This document shows, in pieces, positions 1-7,173 of a stretch of DNA of 10,670 nt. Positions within the stretch are counted from its first letter, which is position 1. Every line of letters starts with the position of its first letter. The DNA lies in contig CBFGZI010000126.1 in the NCBI GenBank assembly GCA_965653225.1, forward strand, positions 1 to 10,670, in the 5' to 3' direction. Below the pieces are notes generated by a model, which was not told where the DNA came from, searched no databases, and worked only from the letters and a program-made list of their open reading frames with translations. This DNA is from JALZDI01 sp965653225. GTDB taxonomy: Bacteria; Actinomycetota; Actinomycetes; Propionibacteriales; Nocardioidaceae. The position numbers and the translations under genes were made by a program.

Positions 1-66
1 GTCACGCCAGGGGTGCTGAAGAGGGATTGACGCGTCACGCCAGGGGTGCTGAAGACGCATTGACGC
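1..66. repeat. 33-bp tandem direct repeat, two adjoining copies
   Basis: Positions 1-33 and 34-66 are two head-to-tail copies of the same 33-bp unit. They differ at only two positions (23/56 and 25/58). Each copy ends in ATTGACGC and runs into GTCACGCC, so the palindrome TGACGCGTCA is formed at the junction (28-37) and again at 61-70. A third copy begins at 67 but diverges after about five bases. The array may continue to the left beyond the window. There are no unique spacers between copies, so it is not CRISPR-like. Confidence 0.85.
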
Positions 67-101
67 GTCACGGGTGAGATCCCCTGTGGTGAGGCGTCAA
101 T
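59..101. repeat. Inverted repeat ATTGACGC / GCGTCAAT
   Basis: ATTGACGC at 59-66 is the exact reverse complement of GCGTCAAT at 94-101, enclosing 27 nt. The right arm lies in the 16-mer GTGGTGAGGCGTCAAT (86-101), which recurs without a mismatch at 10595-10610 at the other end of the window. It overlaps the 33-bp tandem repeat and belongs to the same repeat family. Confidence 0.7.
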
Positions 102-119
102 ACTTCGCGGCCCTGGAGC

Positions 120-172
120 GGTGACGCGCCAAGTTCTGTGGCGTCTCACGCCAAGATTTTCGGCGCGTCACC
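120..172. repeat. 53-bp nested palindromic intergenic element
   Basis: The outer arms are an exact 11-bp inverted repeat: GGTGACGCGCC at 120-130 and GGCGCGTCACC at 162-172. Inside lies a second exact hairpin, GGCGT (140-144) and ACGCC (148-152), with a CTC loop. The two stems are separated by 9-nt internal loops on each side (131-139 and 153-161), giving a symmetrical two-tier structure. CCCT (111-114) and AGGG (173-176) can extend the outer stem. The element lies 26 bp past the fum stop codon, so it could act as a terminator or mRNA 3' end, or be a REP/MITE-like mobile repeat. The sequence alone does not separate these options. Confidence 0.75.
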
Positions 173-197
173 AGGGTTTGGCGTCTGTGTTGGCGAG

Positions 198-1877
<1,680 letters not shown>

Positions 1878-2012
1878 GCGCGCTCCTTCGGGCAGGGATA
1901 TCGCTACAGATCGGGTACGGGTCAGGGTAGCGGCGCCCGTAGCGACGCCGGTCCGTGCGACGTCCGTCAGTCCCGGGGATAGGGTCTGGCGTGGAAAGGG
2001 GGTTCGTAACCC
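1878..2012. promoter_or_regulatory. Divergent promoter region, fum / acyltransferase
   Basis: This 135-bp gap must hold the promoters of both flanking genes. On the plus strand TAGGGT (1980-1985) fits the TANNNT pattern of an actinomycete -10 box. It would start a transcript about 20 nt before the acyltransferase ATG, just ahead of its Shine-Dalgarno; no convincing -35 accompanies it. On the minus strand CTGACC (1924-1919) is a 4/6 match to a -35, but its paired -10 (GATATC or TATCCC near 1902-1895) is weak. The palindromic repeats of the window ends are absent here. No clear operator was seen. Confidence 0.4.
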
Positions 2013-3473
2013 ATGCGCCAGCTCAGCGCTCTGGACACGCAGTTCCTCAATGTCGAGTCCTCGACCACCACCGGCCACGTCGGCAGTGTGCTGCTGCTGG
2101 ACCCGTCCACGGGGCCGCACGGCGACCTCACCCTCGACCGGCTGTGCGAGCTGCACGAGGAGCGGCTGCACCTGGCGCCGGTGCTGCGCCAGCGCCTGGT
2201 GGACGTGCCGCTCTCGCTGGGGCGGCCGTACTGGGCCGACGACCCCGACTTCGACCTCGAGTTCCACCTGCGCGAGATCGCGCTGCCCGGCAAGGGCACC
2301 ATGGAGCAGCTCGGCGAGCAGGTGGCCCGCATCCACTCCCGGCCGCTGGACCGGGCCCGGCCGCTGTGGGAGGGCTACCTGATCCACAACGTGGAGGGCG
2401 GCCGCAAGGCGTTCTACTCCAAGATCCACCACGCCGCCATCGACGGCGTGTCCGGCGCCGAGATCCTGGCCACGATCCTCGACTTCAGCCCCGAGCCGCG
2501 GGTGGTCGAGCCGCCCCAGGAGCCTTGGAACCCGACCGAGCCCGGCCTGGTCGACCTGGCCGCACGCGCGGTGGCCGGCGCCGTCCGGCACCCGGTGACG
2601 CTGCTCCGCACGCTGCCGCGGTCGCTGCCGCACGTCTTCGACCTGCCCGGCGCGAGCAACATCCCCGGCGTACGCACGGTCAACGACCTGGCCGGGCTGG
2701 CCGGCCGGCTGGTGGGCCGCAGCGACGGGACACCTGTACGCGACCTGCGCACCCCCCGCACGCCGCTGAACCGGACGATCACCGCGCACCGCCGGTTCGC
2801 CTTCGGCTCGCTGCCCCTGGACGAGATCAAGAAGGTCAAGAACGCCTTCGGCATGACCCTCAACGACGTGGTGATGACGCTGACCACGTCGGCGCTGCGG
2901 CGCTGGATGCTCGACCACGACGGCCTTCCGTCCACCCCGATCGTGGTCGCCGTACCGGTCTCGATCCGCAAGAAGGACGCCGGCGGCGAGGGCAACTACG
3001 TCTCCGTGATGCTCGCCGAGATGCCGAGCCACCTGCCCGACGCCAGGTCGCGGCTGGACTTCGTGCGCTCGTCGATGAACGACGCCAAGCGGCAGTTCAT
3101 GACCGTGCCGGCGACGATCCTGCAGGACCTGAGCGCGGTCATCCCCACCGCCCTGAGCGGCCTGGCCGCGAGGTCGCTGTTCCGCCTGGTGACCGTGCCC
3201 GGCCTGCCGTTCAACCTGTTCGTGTCCAACGTTCCCGGCCCGCAGAAGCCGCTGTACGTCGCCGGCGCCCGGGTGGAGGGCATCTACCCGGTGTCCGCGG
3301 TGACCGACATGACCGGGGCGCTCAACATCACGCTGTTCTCTTACAACGGCACGCTCGACTTCGGCCTGATCGCGGCCCGCGAGGTCGTGCCGGACGTGTG
3401 GAACCTGATCGACTACCTGCGGGAGGCGCTCGACGAGCTGCTCGAGCTCGACGAGGTGAAGGCGCAGGACTGA
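2013..3473 (+). CDS. Wax ester synthase/diacylglycerol acyltransferase (WS/DGAT)
   Basis: This 486-residue protein transfers an acyl group from acyl-CoA to diacylglycerol or a fatty alcohol, making triacylglycerol or wax ester at the membrane or lipid-droplet surface. The catalytic motif HHxxxDG is intact (HHAAIDG, residues 139-145). Other family landmarks are PLDRARPLWE (111-120), NDVVMT (284-289), SNVPGP (405-410) and the C-terminal GIYPVSAVTD...NITLFSYNGTLDFGL stretch. Length is usual for the bacterial family (about 450-490). The ATG at 2013 is preceded by GGAAAGGGGG (1993-2002), 10 nt away. Actinomycetes often carry several paralogues, and substrate preference cannot be read from sequence; some members have only weak activity. 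It is divergent from fum and ends against a hairpin shared with the convergent hydrolase. Confidence 0.95.
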   Translation: MRQLSALDTQFLNVESSTTTGHVGSVLLLDPSTGPHGDLTLDRLCELHEERLHLAPVLRQRLVDVPLSLGRPYWADDPDFDLEFHLREIALPGKGTMEQLGEQVARIHSRPLDRARPLWEGYLIHNVEGGRKAFYSKIHHAAIDGVSGAEILATILDFSPEPRVVEPPQEPWNPTEPGLVDLAARAVAGAVRHPVTLLRTLPRSLPHVFDLPGASNIPGVRTVNDLAGLAGRLVGRSDGTPVRDLRTPRTPLNRTITAHRRFAFGSLPLDEIKKVKNAFGMTLNDVVMTLTTSALRRWMLDHDGLPSTPIVVAVPVSIRKKDAGGEGNYVSVMLAEMPSHLPDARSRLDFVRSSMNDAKRQFMTVPATILQDLSAVIPTALSGLAARSLFRLVTVPGLPFNLFVSNVPGPQKPLYVAGARVEGIYPVSAVTDMTGALNITLFSYNGTLDFGLIAAREVVPDVWNLIDYLREALDELLELDEVKAQD

Positions 3474-3494
3474 GCCGGAAGGCCGGCCCCTCAC

Positions 3495-3539
3495 GCGGTT
3501 CGTCTGCGATCCCTCGGGTGATTCCCGGAGGGCAACCGC
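3495..3539. terminator. Bidirectional terminator-like hairpin between convergent genes
   Basis: The inner stem is CCCTCGGG (3511-3518) with CCCGGAGGG (3524-3532), a five-base loop and one bulged base. An outer stem pairs GCGGTT (3495-3500) with AACCGC (3534-3539), leaving a 10-nt bulge on the left. It lies 21 bp after the acyltransferase stop and 30 bp from the stop of the convergent hydrolase, so it can serve both transcripts. There is no U-tract, as is common in high-GC actinomycetes. Termination itself is inferred from position and folding. Confidence 0.5.
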
Positions 3540-3569
3540 AGTCGAACAGCGGGGTCGGCGGGGTCGGCG

Positions 3570-4520
3570 TCAGCTGGCGGACTTGCGGCGCCGGGAGGCG
3601 CCTCTGCCGCGCGGATGCCCGGTGGCCGCGCGCCGGGCCGTACGTTCGATGCCGTCGACGAACAGCGGGTGCAGCGCCAGCGGCAGGTCGTGGCCCATGC
3701 CCGGCACGATCTCCAGCTCCGCGCCGGGGATGGCGCGGGCGGTCGCGCGCCCGCCCGAGGGGTGCACCATCTTGTCGGCGGTCCCGTGGATCACCAGGGC
3801 GGGGATGCGCAGCTTGCGCAGCTCGGAGGTGCGGTCGGGCTGGGTGAGGATCGCGAGCATCTGCCGCATGGTGCCGACGGTGCTGACGCCCCGGTCCCAG
3901 GTCTCGCCCGCCCGGCGGGCCTTCTCGTCCGGGTCCTCGGGGTAGGCGGGCGAGCCGATCTGGTCCCAGACCCGGGCGGACTGCCGGATGTAGGCCTCAC
4001 GGCTGTTGCCGCTGCGCCCGAGCAGCATCGGGAGCAGGCTGGGGTGCTGCCAGCCGACCGTGCGGCGGCCGGTCGAGGACATGATCGAGACCAGCGACAG
4101 CACCCGCTCGGGGTGGGCGACGGCCATGGTCTGCGCGATCATGCCGCCCATCGAGACCCCGCACACATGCGCGGTGTCGACGCCGAGGTGGTCGAGCAGG
4201 CCGAACGCGTCGTCGGCCATGTCGGCCATGGTGTAGGCGCCGCGTACGGGGCGGCCGAAGAAGGCGCCGACCACCTGGTGGCGGTGCACCCACTGGTCCT
4301 TGATCCGGGTCGACCAGCCGACGTCGCGGTTGTCGTAGCGGATGACGTAGAAGCCCCGGTCGGCGAGGTCGTTGCACAGCTCGTCGTGCCACCAGATCGA
4401 CGGCCCACCCAGGCCCATGATCAGCAGCAGCGGCGGGGAGGAGGTCGAGCCGAAGGTGGTGTAGGCGATCTCGAGCCCACTCGGCAGCGTGGCCACGCCG
4501 TCGACGGTGGAGTCGTACAT
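3570..4520 (-). CDS. Alpha/beta hydrolase
   Basis: This is a 316-residue alpha/beta-fold hydrolase with a complete predicted triad: Ser123 in the nucleophile elbow GVSMGG, Asp249 in HGTADKMV and His277 in PGMGHDLP. The oxyanion segment is LLLIMGLGG (32-40) and is followed by YDNRDVGWS (62-70). This pattern resembles the aclacinomycin methylesterase (RdmC)-like group and many uncharacterised actinobacterial esterases. The C-terminus is a basic tail rich in R, G, S and K. There is no signal peptide, so it should be cytoplasmic. Two ATGs compete: 4526 abuts AGGAG with no spacing, while 4520 has the same AGGAG six nucleotides upstream. I chose 4520; the alternative adds Met-Arg. It is divergent from the lipase-like gene. 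The substrate is unknown and could be an ester, lactone or haloalkane-type compound. Confidence 0.9.
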   Translation of the reverse strand: MYDSTVDGVATLPSGLEIAYTTFGSTSSPPLLLIMGLGGPSIWWHDELCNDLADRGFYVIRYDNRDVGWSTRIKDQWVHRHQVVGAFFGRPVRGAYTMADMADDAFGLLDHLGVDTAHVCGVSMGGMIAQTMAVAHPERVLSLVSIMSSTGRRTVGWQHPSLLPMLLGRSGNSREAYIRQSARVWDQIGSPAYPEDPDEKARRAGETWDRGVSTVGTMRQMLAILTQPDRTSELRKLRIPALVIHGTADKMVHPSGGRATARAIPGAELEIVPGMGHDLPLALHPLFVDGIERTARRAATGHPRGRGASRRRKSAS

Positions 4521-4566
4521 CCGCATCTCCTGGGGTCACAGGCCGTGTTCGTGGGGGGTGACGCAC

Positions 4567-4595
4567 GTGACAATTCAGTTACCAACGAGTATATG
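4567..4595 (+). promoter_or_regulatory. Predicted sigma-70-type promoter for the lipase-like gene
   Basis: GTGACA (4567-4572, 5/6 match to TTGACA) and TATATG (4590-4595, 4/6 match to TATAAT) are exactly 17 nt apart. A start near 4602 would leave about 60 nt of leader before the ATG at 4661. On the opposite strand TATACT (4593-4588, 5/6 match to the -10 consensus) overlaps the same bases and could serve the divergent hydrolase, although no good -35 accompanies it. The region is noticeably AT-rich against its surroundings. Confidence 0.5.
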
Positions 4596-4625
4596 ACGTG
4601 TGACAACACACCGAACCGGGTAACT
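4577..4625. promoter_or_regulatory. Candidate operator: nested inverted repeats in divergent hydrolase promoter
   Basis: Two inverted repeats overlap the predicted start regions. AGTTACC (4577-4583) is mirrored by GGTAACT (4619-4625). Between them, GTGTG (4598-4602) and CACAC (4607-4611) form an exact 5-bp inverted repeat around ACAA. GTGACAA also occurs as a direct repeat at 4567 and 4600, 33 bp apart, about three helical turns. The arrangement looks like a regulator-binding region controlling both hydrolase genes. No adjacent regulator gene is present. Confidence 0.4.
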
Positions 4626-4660
4626 CTCGGCTTCAAGGTCCATCCACGGTCGGAGGCGCC

Positions 4661-5494
4661 ATGAACCCACTGGCGGAGTATCTGTGCCCGCCCGGCTTCG
4701 CCGGTCCCCGTGGGTTGCGCGCCATTGTGGGCGAAATGTCCATTGTGCGGGAGGCTAGCCACTTGGCCTGCCCCCGCGTCGGACGGTCCCGTCCGGACAG
4801 TGCCGGCCGGGTCCGCTCTCTTGCGCGCGGCCCCGTGCTCCTCATCCCCGGCTTCCTCGCCGGAGACGCCACGCTGCGGGTCATGTCCCAGCGGCTGCGG
4901 TCGGCCGGCTACCGCACGTACCGCTCGCGCGTGCACGCCAACGTGCGCTGCGCGCAGGCCACTGGCGAGGGGCTGGAGCGGCGGCTGGAGGAGATCTTCG
5001 ACCGCTGGGAGCGGCCGGTGGCCCTGGTCGGGCACAGCCTGGGCGGGCTGCTGGCCAAGGGGCTCGCGCACCGCCGGCCCGAGCTGGTCTCCGGGATCGT
5101 CACCCTGGGCAGCCCGCTGCTGGCCCCGGGGGCGGTGCACCCGCTGCTGGCGTTCGACCTGATGGTGCTCGGCCGGCTGCAGCGGCTCGGGTTCGGCGAC
5201 CTGATGGGCTCTGACTGCACCAACGGCGAGTGCGCCCAGCTGAGCTGGGAGGAGCTCAGCGCCCGCCCGCCGGAGGGTTTCGCATTCACCTCGATCTACT
5301 CCCGCCGCGACGGCATCGTCGACTGGCACGCCTGCCTCGACCCGGCCGCGGAGCAGGTGGAGGTCGCCTGCAGCCACGTCGGCATGGCCGTCGACCAGAG
5401 CGCCTACGGGCACGTCCTGGAGGGCCTCAGCCGGATCGCCGAGGGCGGCGGCTACGAGCCCCGCGGACGTACGCCCGCCGCGAGCGCCGGCTGA
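4661..5494 (+). CDS. Lipase/esterase-like alpha/beta hydrolase
   Basis: This 277-residue protein resembles the actinobacterial triacylglycerol lipase/esterase group. The oxyanion-hole segment is VLLIPGFLAGD (59-69), the nucleophile elbow is VGHSLGG with Ser126, the likely acid is Asp217 in YSRRDGIVDW, and the likely base is His239 in CSHVGM. A Cys pair, DCTNGEC (185-191), lies in the lid-like region and could form a disulfide. The first roughly 57 residues are not clearly conserved and contain no convincing signal peptide, so secretion is not supported. The ATG at 4661 has GGAGG four nucleotides upstream. It is unrelated in detail to the divergent hydrolase, so the two are not a recent duplication. 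It ends 81 bp before glpX, with a strong hairpin between. The substrate is unknown; a role in lipid turnover beside the acyltransferase would be speculative. Confidence 0.88.
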   Translation: MNPLAEYLCPPGFAGPRGLRAIVGEMSIVREASHLACPRVGRSRPDSAGRVRSLARGPVLLIPGFLAGDATLRVMSQRLRSAGYRTYRSRVHANVRCAQATGEGLERRLEEIFDRWERPVALVGHSLGGLLAKGLAHRRPELVSGIVTLGSPLLAPGAVHPLLAFDLMVLGRLQRLGFGDLMGSDCTNGECAQLSWEELSARPPEGFAFTSIYSRRDGIVDWHACLDPAAEQVEVACSHVGMAVDQSAYGHVLEGLSRIAEGGGYEPRGRTPAASAG

Positions 5495-5520
5495 GCCGGC
5501 CGCGCGCCGTATCGGCTTGA

Positions 5521-5549
5521 GTCCGCCGTACGGCGGAGGTACGGCGGAC
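5521..5549. terminator. Strong hairpin between convergent lipase-like gene and glpX
   Basis: GTCCGCCGTA (5521-5530) pairs perfectly with TACGGCGGAC (5540-5549) around a nine-base loop. The left part also forms a perfect 16-bp palindrome, TCCGCCGTACGGCGGA (5522-5537), so two alternative foldings exist. It starts 26 bp after the lipase-like stop and 26 bp from the glpX stop, in the right place for a bidirectional terminator without a U-tract. Confidence 0.6.
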
Positions 5550-5553
5550 CCGG

Positions 5554-5583
5554 TCAGCCCGCGGATCAGCCCGGGTCAGCCCG
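5554..5583. repeat. Three short TCAGCCCG repeats at the 3' end of glpX
   Basis: TCAGCCCG occurs at 5554-5561, 5566-5573 and 5576-5583. The last copy contains the glpX stop codon (TCA on this strand). This is probably a local duplication; no function is evident. Confidence 0.5.
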
Positions 5584-6685
5584 CGTGCTCGAAGTTGACC
5601 GCGGCGTAGGAGCGCAGCTTGGACCAGCGGTGCTCGCTGACGATGCTGCGGATCGTGCCGCTGCGTGAGCGCATCACCAGCGAGTGCGTGCTGGCGCCGC
5701 CCGCCCGGTAGTGCACGCCGCGCAGCAGCTCGCCGTCGGTGATGCCGGTGGCCACGAAGAACACGTCGTCGCCGGCAACCAGGTCGTCGGTGCTGAGCAC
5801 GGCGTCGAGGTCGAGTCCGGCGCCGATCGCCTTCTGCCGCTCGTCGTCGTCCTTGGGCCACAGCCGGCCCTGGATGACGCCGTCCAGTGACTTCATCGCG
5901 CAGGCGCTGATGATCCCCTCGGGGGTGCCGCCCACGCCCATCAGCAGGTCGATGCCGGTGTCGGGGCGGGCGGCCATGATCGCGCCGGCGACGTCGCCGT
6001 CGGTGATGAACTTGATCCGGGCACCGGTCTCGCGGATCTCGTCGACGATGCTCTGGTGGCGCTCCCGGTCGAGGATCACCACGGTCACGTCGTCGGTGGT
6101 GCTGCCCTTGGCCTTCGCCGTACGACGGATGTTCTCGGCCACCGGAACCCGGATGTCGACCACCTCGGCCGCCTCGGGCCCGGCGACCAGCTTCTCCATG
6201 TAGAACACCGCGGAGGGGTCGTACATCGCACCGCGCGGCGCCACCGCCATGACCGACACCGCGTTGTTCATGCCCTTCGCGCACAGCGTGGTGCCGTCGA
6301 TGGGGTCGACCGCGACGTCGCACAACGGACCCGTGCCGTCGCCCACGTGCTCGCCGTTGTAGAGCATCGGGGCGTTGTCCTTCTCGCCCTCGCCGATGAC
6401 CACAATGCCGTTCATGCCGACGGTGCCGATCAGCGCACGCATCGCGTTGACCGCGACCCCGTCGGCGCCGTTCTTGTCGCCGCGTCCGACCCACCGGCCG
6501 GCCGCCATCGCGGCGGCCTCGGTGACCCGGACCAGCTCCATCGCCAGGTTGCGGTCGGGTGCCTCGGCCGCCGCCCGCAGGCTCGTGGAGACCCTCGAGG
6601 GGCGCTGGCGGTCGAGGTGGCCGGGCTCGGCTGTGCGCTGGTCTGGCAGGTCCTGTGGAAGGTCCTGTGGCAGGTCGTCTGCCAT
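5576..6685 (-). CDS. glpX: Class II fructose-1,6-bisphosphatase (GlpX)
   Basis: This 369-residue GlpX enzyme hydrolyses fructose 1,6-bisphosphate to fructose 6-phosphate and phosphate, the committed gluconeogenic step, in the cytoplasm. The metal and substrate motifs are intact: GEGEKD (98-103), DPIDGTT (127-133), ITDGDVAG (around 227-234) and GGTPEG (around 252-257). The family core begins near residue 43 (PDRNLAMELVRVTEAAA). The preceding 42 residues are a variable extension that starts with a DLPQ-type tandem repeat. ATG at 6685 has AGGGGG five nucleotides upstream, so the extension appears to be translated. The closest known parallel is Mycobacterium tuberculosis GlpX, the main FBPase of that organism. 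The gene is divergent from the mod operon. Inositol monophosphatase-type paralogues lack this motif set, so the call is secure. Confidence 0.97.
   Translation of the reverse strand: MADDLPQDLPQDLPDQRTAEPGHLDRQRPSRVSTSLRAAAEAPDRNLAMELVRVTEAAAMAAGRWVGRGDKNGADGVAVNAMRALIGTVGMNGIVVIGEGEKDNAPMLYNGEHVGDGTGPLCDVAVDPIDGTTLCAKGMNNAVSVMAVAPRGAMYDPSAVFYMEKLVAGPEAAEVVDIRVPVAENIRRTAKAKGSTTDDVTVVILDRERHQSIVDEIRETGARIKFITDGDVAGAIMAARPDTGIDLLMGVGGTPEGIISACAMKSLDGVIQGRLWPKDDDERQKAIGAGLDLDAVLSTDDLVAGDDVFFVATGITDGELLRGVHYRAGGASTHSLVMRSRSGTIRSIVSEHRWSKLRSYAAVNFEHAG
6641..6676 (-). repeat. In-frame 12-bp tandem repeat in the glpX 5' end
   Basis: Three consecutive 12-bp units (6676-6665, 6664-6653 and 6652-6641) encode DLPQ, DLPQ and DLPD at residues 4-15 of GlpX. 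Units differ by one to a few bases. Because each unit is four codons, slippage would change the length of the N-terminal tail without breaking the frame. Confidence 0.8.
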
Positions 6686-6718
6686 GGCAACCCCCTGTCT
6701 GGTCGTGACGCAGTCGCG

Positions 6719-6724
6719 ATCGTA
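6719..6724 (-). promoter_or_regulatory. Predicted -10 box of glpX
   Basis: TACGAT on the minus strand (6724-6719) matches the TANNNT pattern and four of six consensus positions. A start near 6712 would give a leader of about 26 nt containing the AGGGGG ribosome-binding site. No good -35 was found at standard spacing. Confidence 0.35.
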
Positions 6725-6757
6725 ACGGACCGGTTTCCTGCTCCGCAGATGCGGCGC

Positions 6758-6763
6758 TATGCT
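6758..6763 (+). promoter_or_regulatory. Predicted -10 box of the mod operon; leaderless mRNA
   Basis: TATGCT (6758-6763) lies eight nucleotides before the ATG at 6772, so transcription would begin at or within about two bases of the start codon. There is no Shine-Dalgarno sequence in front of this ATG, which agrees with a leaderless transcript, a common arrangement in actinomycetes. The possible -35 (TTTCCT, 6734-6739) is weak. No copy of the E. coli ModE-type TATAT-N7-TATAT operator is visible. Confidence 0.45.
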
Positions 6764-6771
6764 CCGGCTTT

Positions 6772-7173
6772 ATGCCGTACCTGCGTATCAGCGAGGCCGC
6801 TGAGCTGTTGGGTGTCAGTGACGACACCGTACGCCGCTGGGCCGAGCAGGGACGGCTGGAGACGGTGATCGGCGAGAACGGCCGGCTCGCCGTCGAAGGC
6901 GCGGAGCTGGCCCGGCTGGCAACAGAGATCGCCGACGCGCCCGACCCCGGAGCAGTGATCGGGGAGTCGGCGCGCAACAGGTTCCGCGGGATCGTGACGA
7001 AGGTCGTGAAGGACACGGTGATGGCGCAGGTGGAGATGCAGGCGGGCCCGTTCCGGGTGGTGTCGCTGATGAGCAGTGAGGCGGCCGACGAGCTTGGCCT
7101 CGAGCCGGGCACGGTCGCCGTGGCCGCGGTGAAGTCCACCCACGTGGTGGTCGAGCTGCCGGGGCCACGATGA
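6772..7173 (+). CDS. HTH-Mop fusion: likely molybdate-responsive regulator
   Basis: This 133-residue protein joins two short domains. Residues 4-50 form a MerR/excisionase-type helix-turn-helix (ISEAAELLGVSDDTVRRWAEQGRL). Residues about 68-130 are a Mop/TOBE domain: it begins SARNRFRGIV and continues through DTVMAQVE, VVSLMSSEAADELGL and PGTVAVAAVKSTHVVVE. Mop domains bind molybdate or tungstate oxyanions as oligomers. The protein is therefore probably a one-component molybdate sensor that controls the operon it heads. This differs from classical ModE, which has a winged-helix N-terminus and tandem Mop domains. Its stop overlaps the modA start (ATGA at 7170-7173), indicating translational coupling. 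A molybdate-storage role is the alternative if the HTH does not bind DNA. Actinobacterial relatives are usually annotated as TOBE-domain or helix-turn-helix proteins. Confidence 0.88.
   Translation: MPYLRISEAAELLGVSDDTVRRWAEQGRLETVIGENGRLAVEGAELARLATEIADAPDPGAVIGESARNRFRGIVTKVVKDTVMAQVEMQAGPFRVVSLMSSEAADELGLEPGTVAVAAVKSTHVVVELPGPR

Noticed and set aside
1..101. Possible CRISPR array
   Set aside because: The 33-bp units abut with no unique spacers, only two good copies exist, and no cas gene is present.
1878..3494. Extension of the fumarase reading frame far upstream (about 1,100 residues in total)
   Set aside because: The added part is antisense to the WS/DGAT gene, has an antisense-type composition rich in Arg, Gly, Val, Gln and His, and shows no domain. 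The GTG at 1877 has a good ribosome-binding site and gives the normal family length.
1955..3847. Long plus-strand frame overlapping the acyltransferase
   Set aside because: It is a shifted frame of the same DNA. The 2013-3473 frame carries HHAAIDG and other family motifs, while this one is Arg/Pro/Ala-rich with no motif.
3570..5494. The two hydrolases as a recent tandem or inverted duplication
   Set aside because: Their nucleophile elbows (GVSMGG versus GHSLGG), oxyanion segments and C-terminal halves differ too much. They are different subfamilies of the same fold.
6686..6771. ModE-type operator or molybdenum-cofactor riboswitch ahead of the mod operon
   Set aside because: No TATAT-N7-TATAT pattern is visible. 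The 86-bp gap with a likely leaderless start leaves no room for a structured leader.
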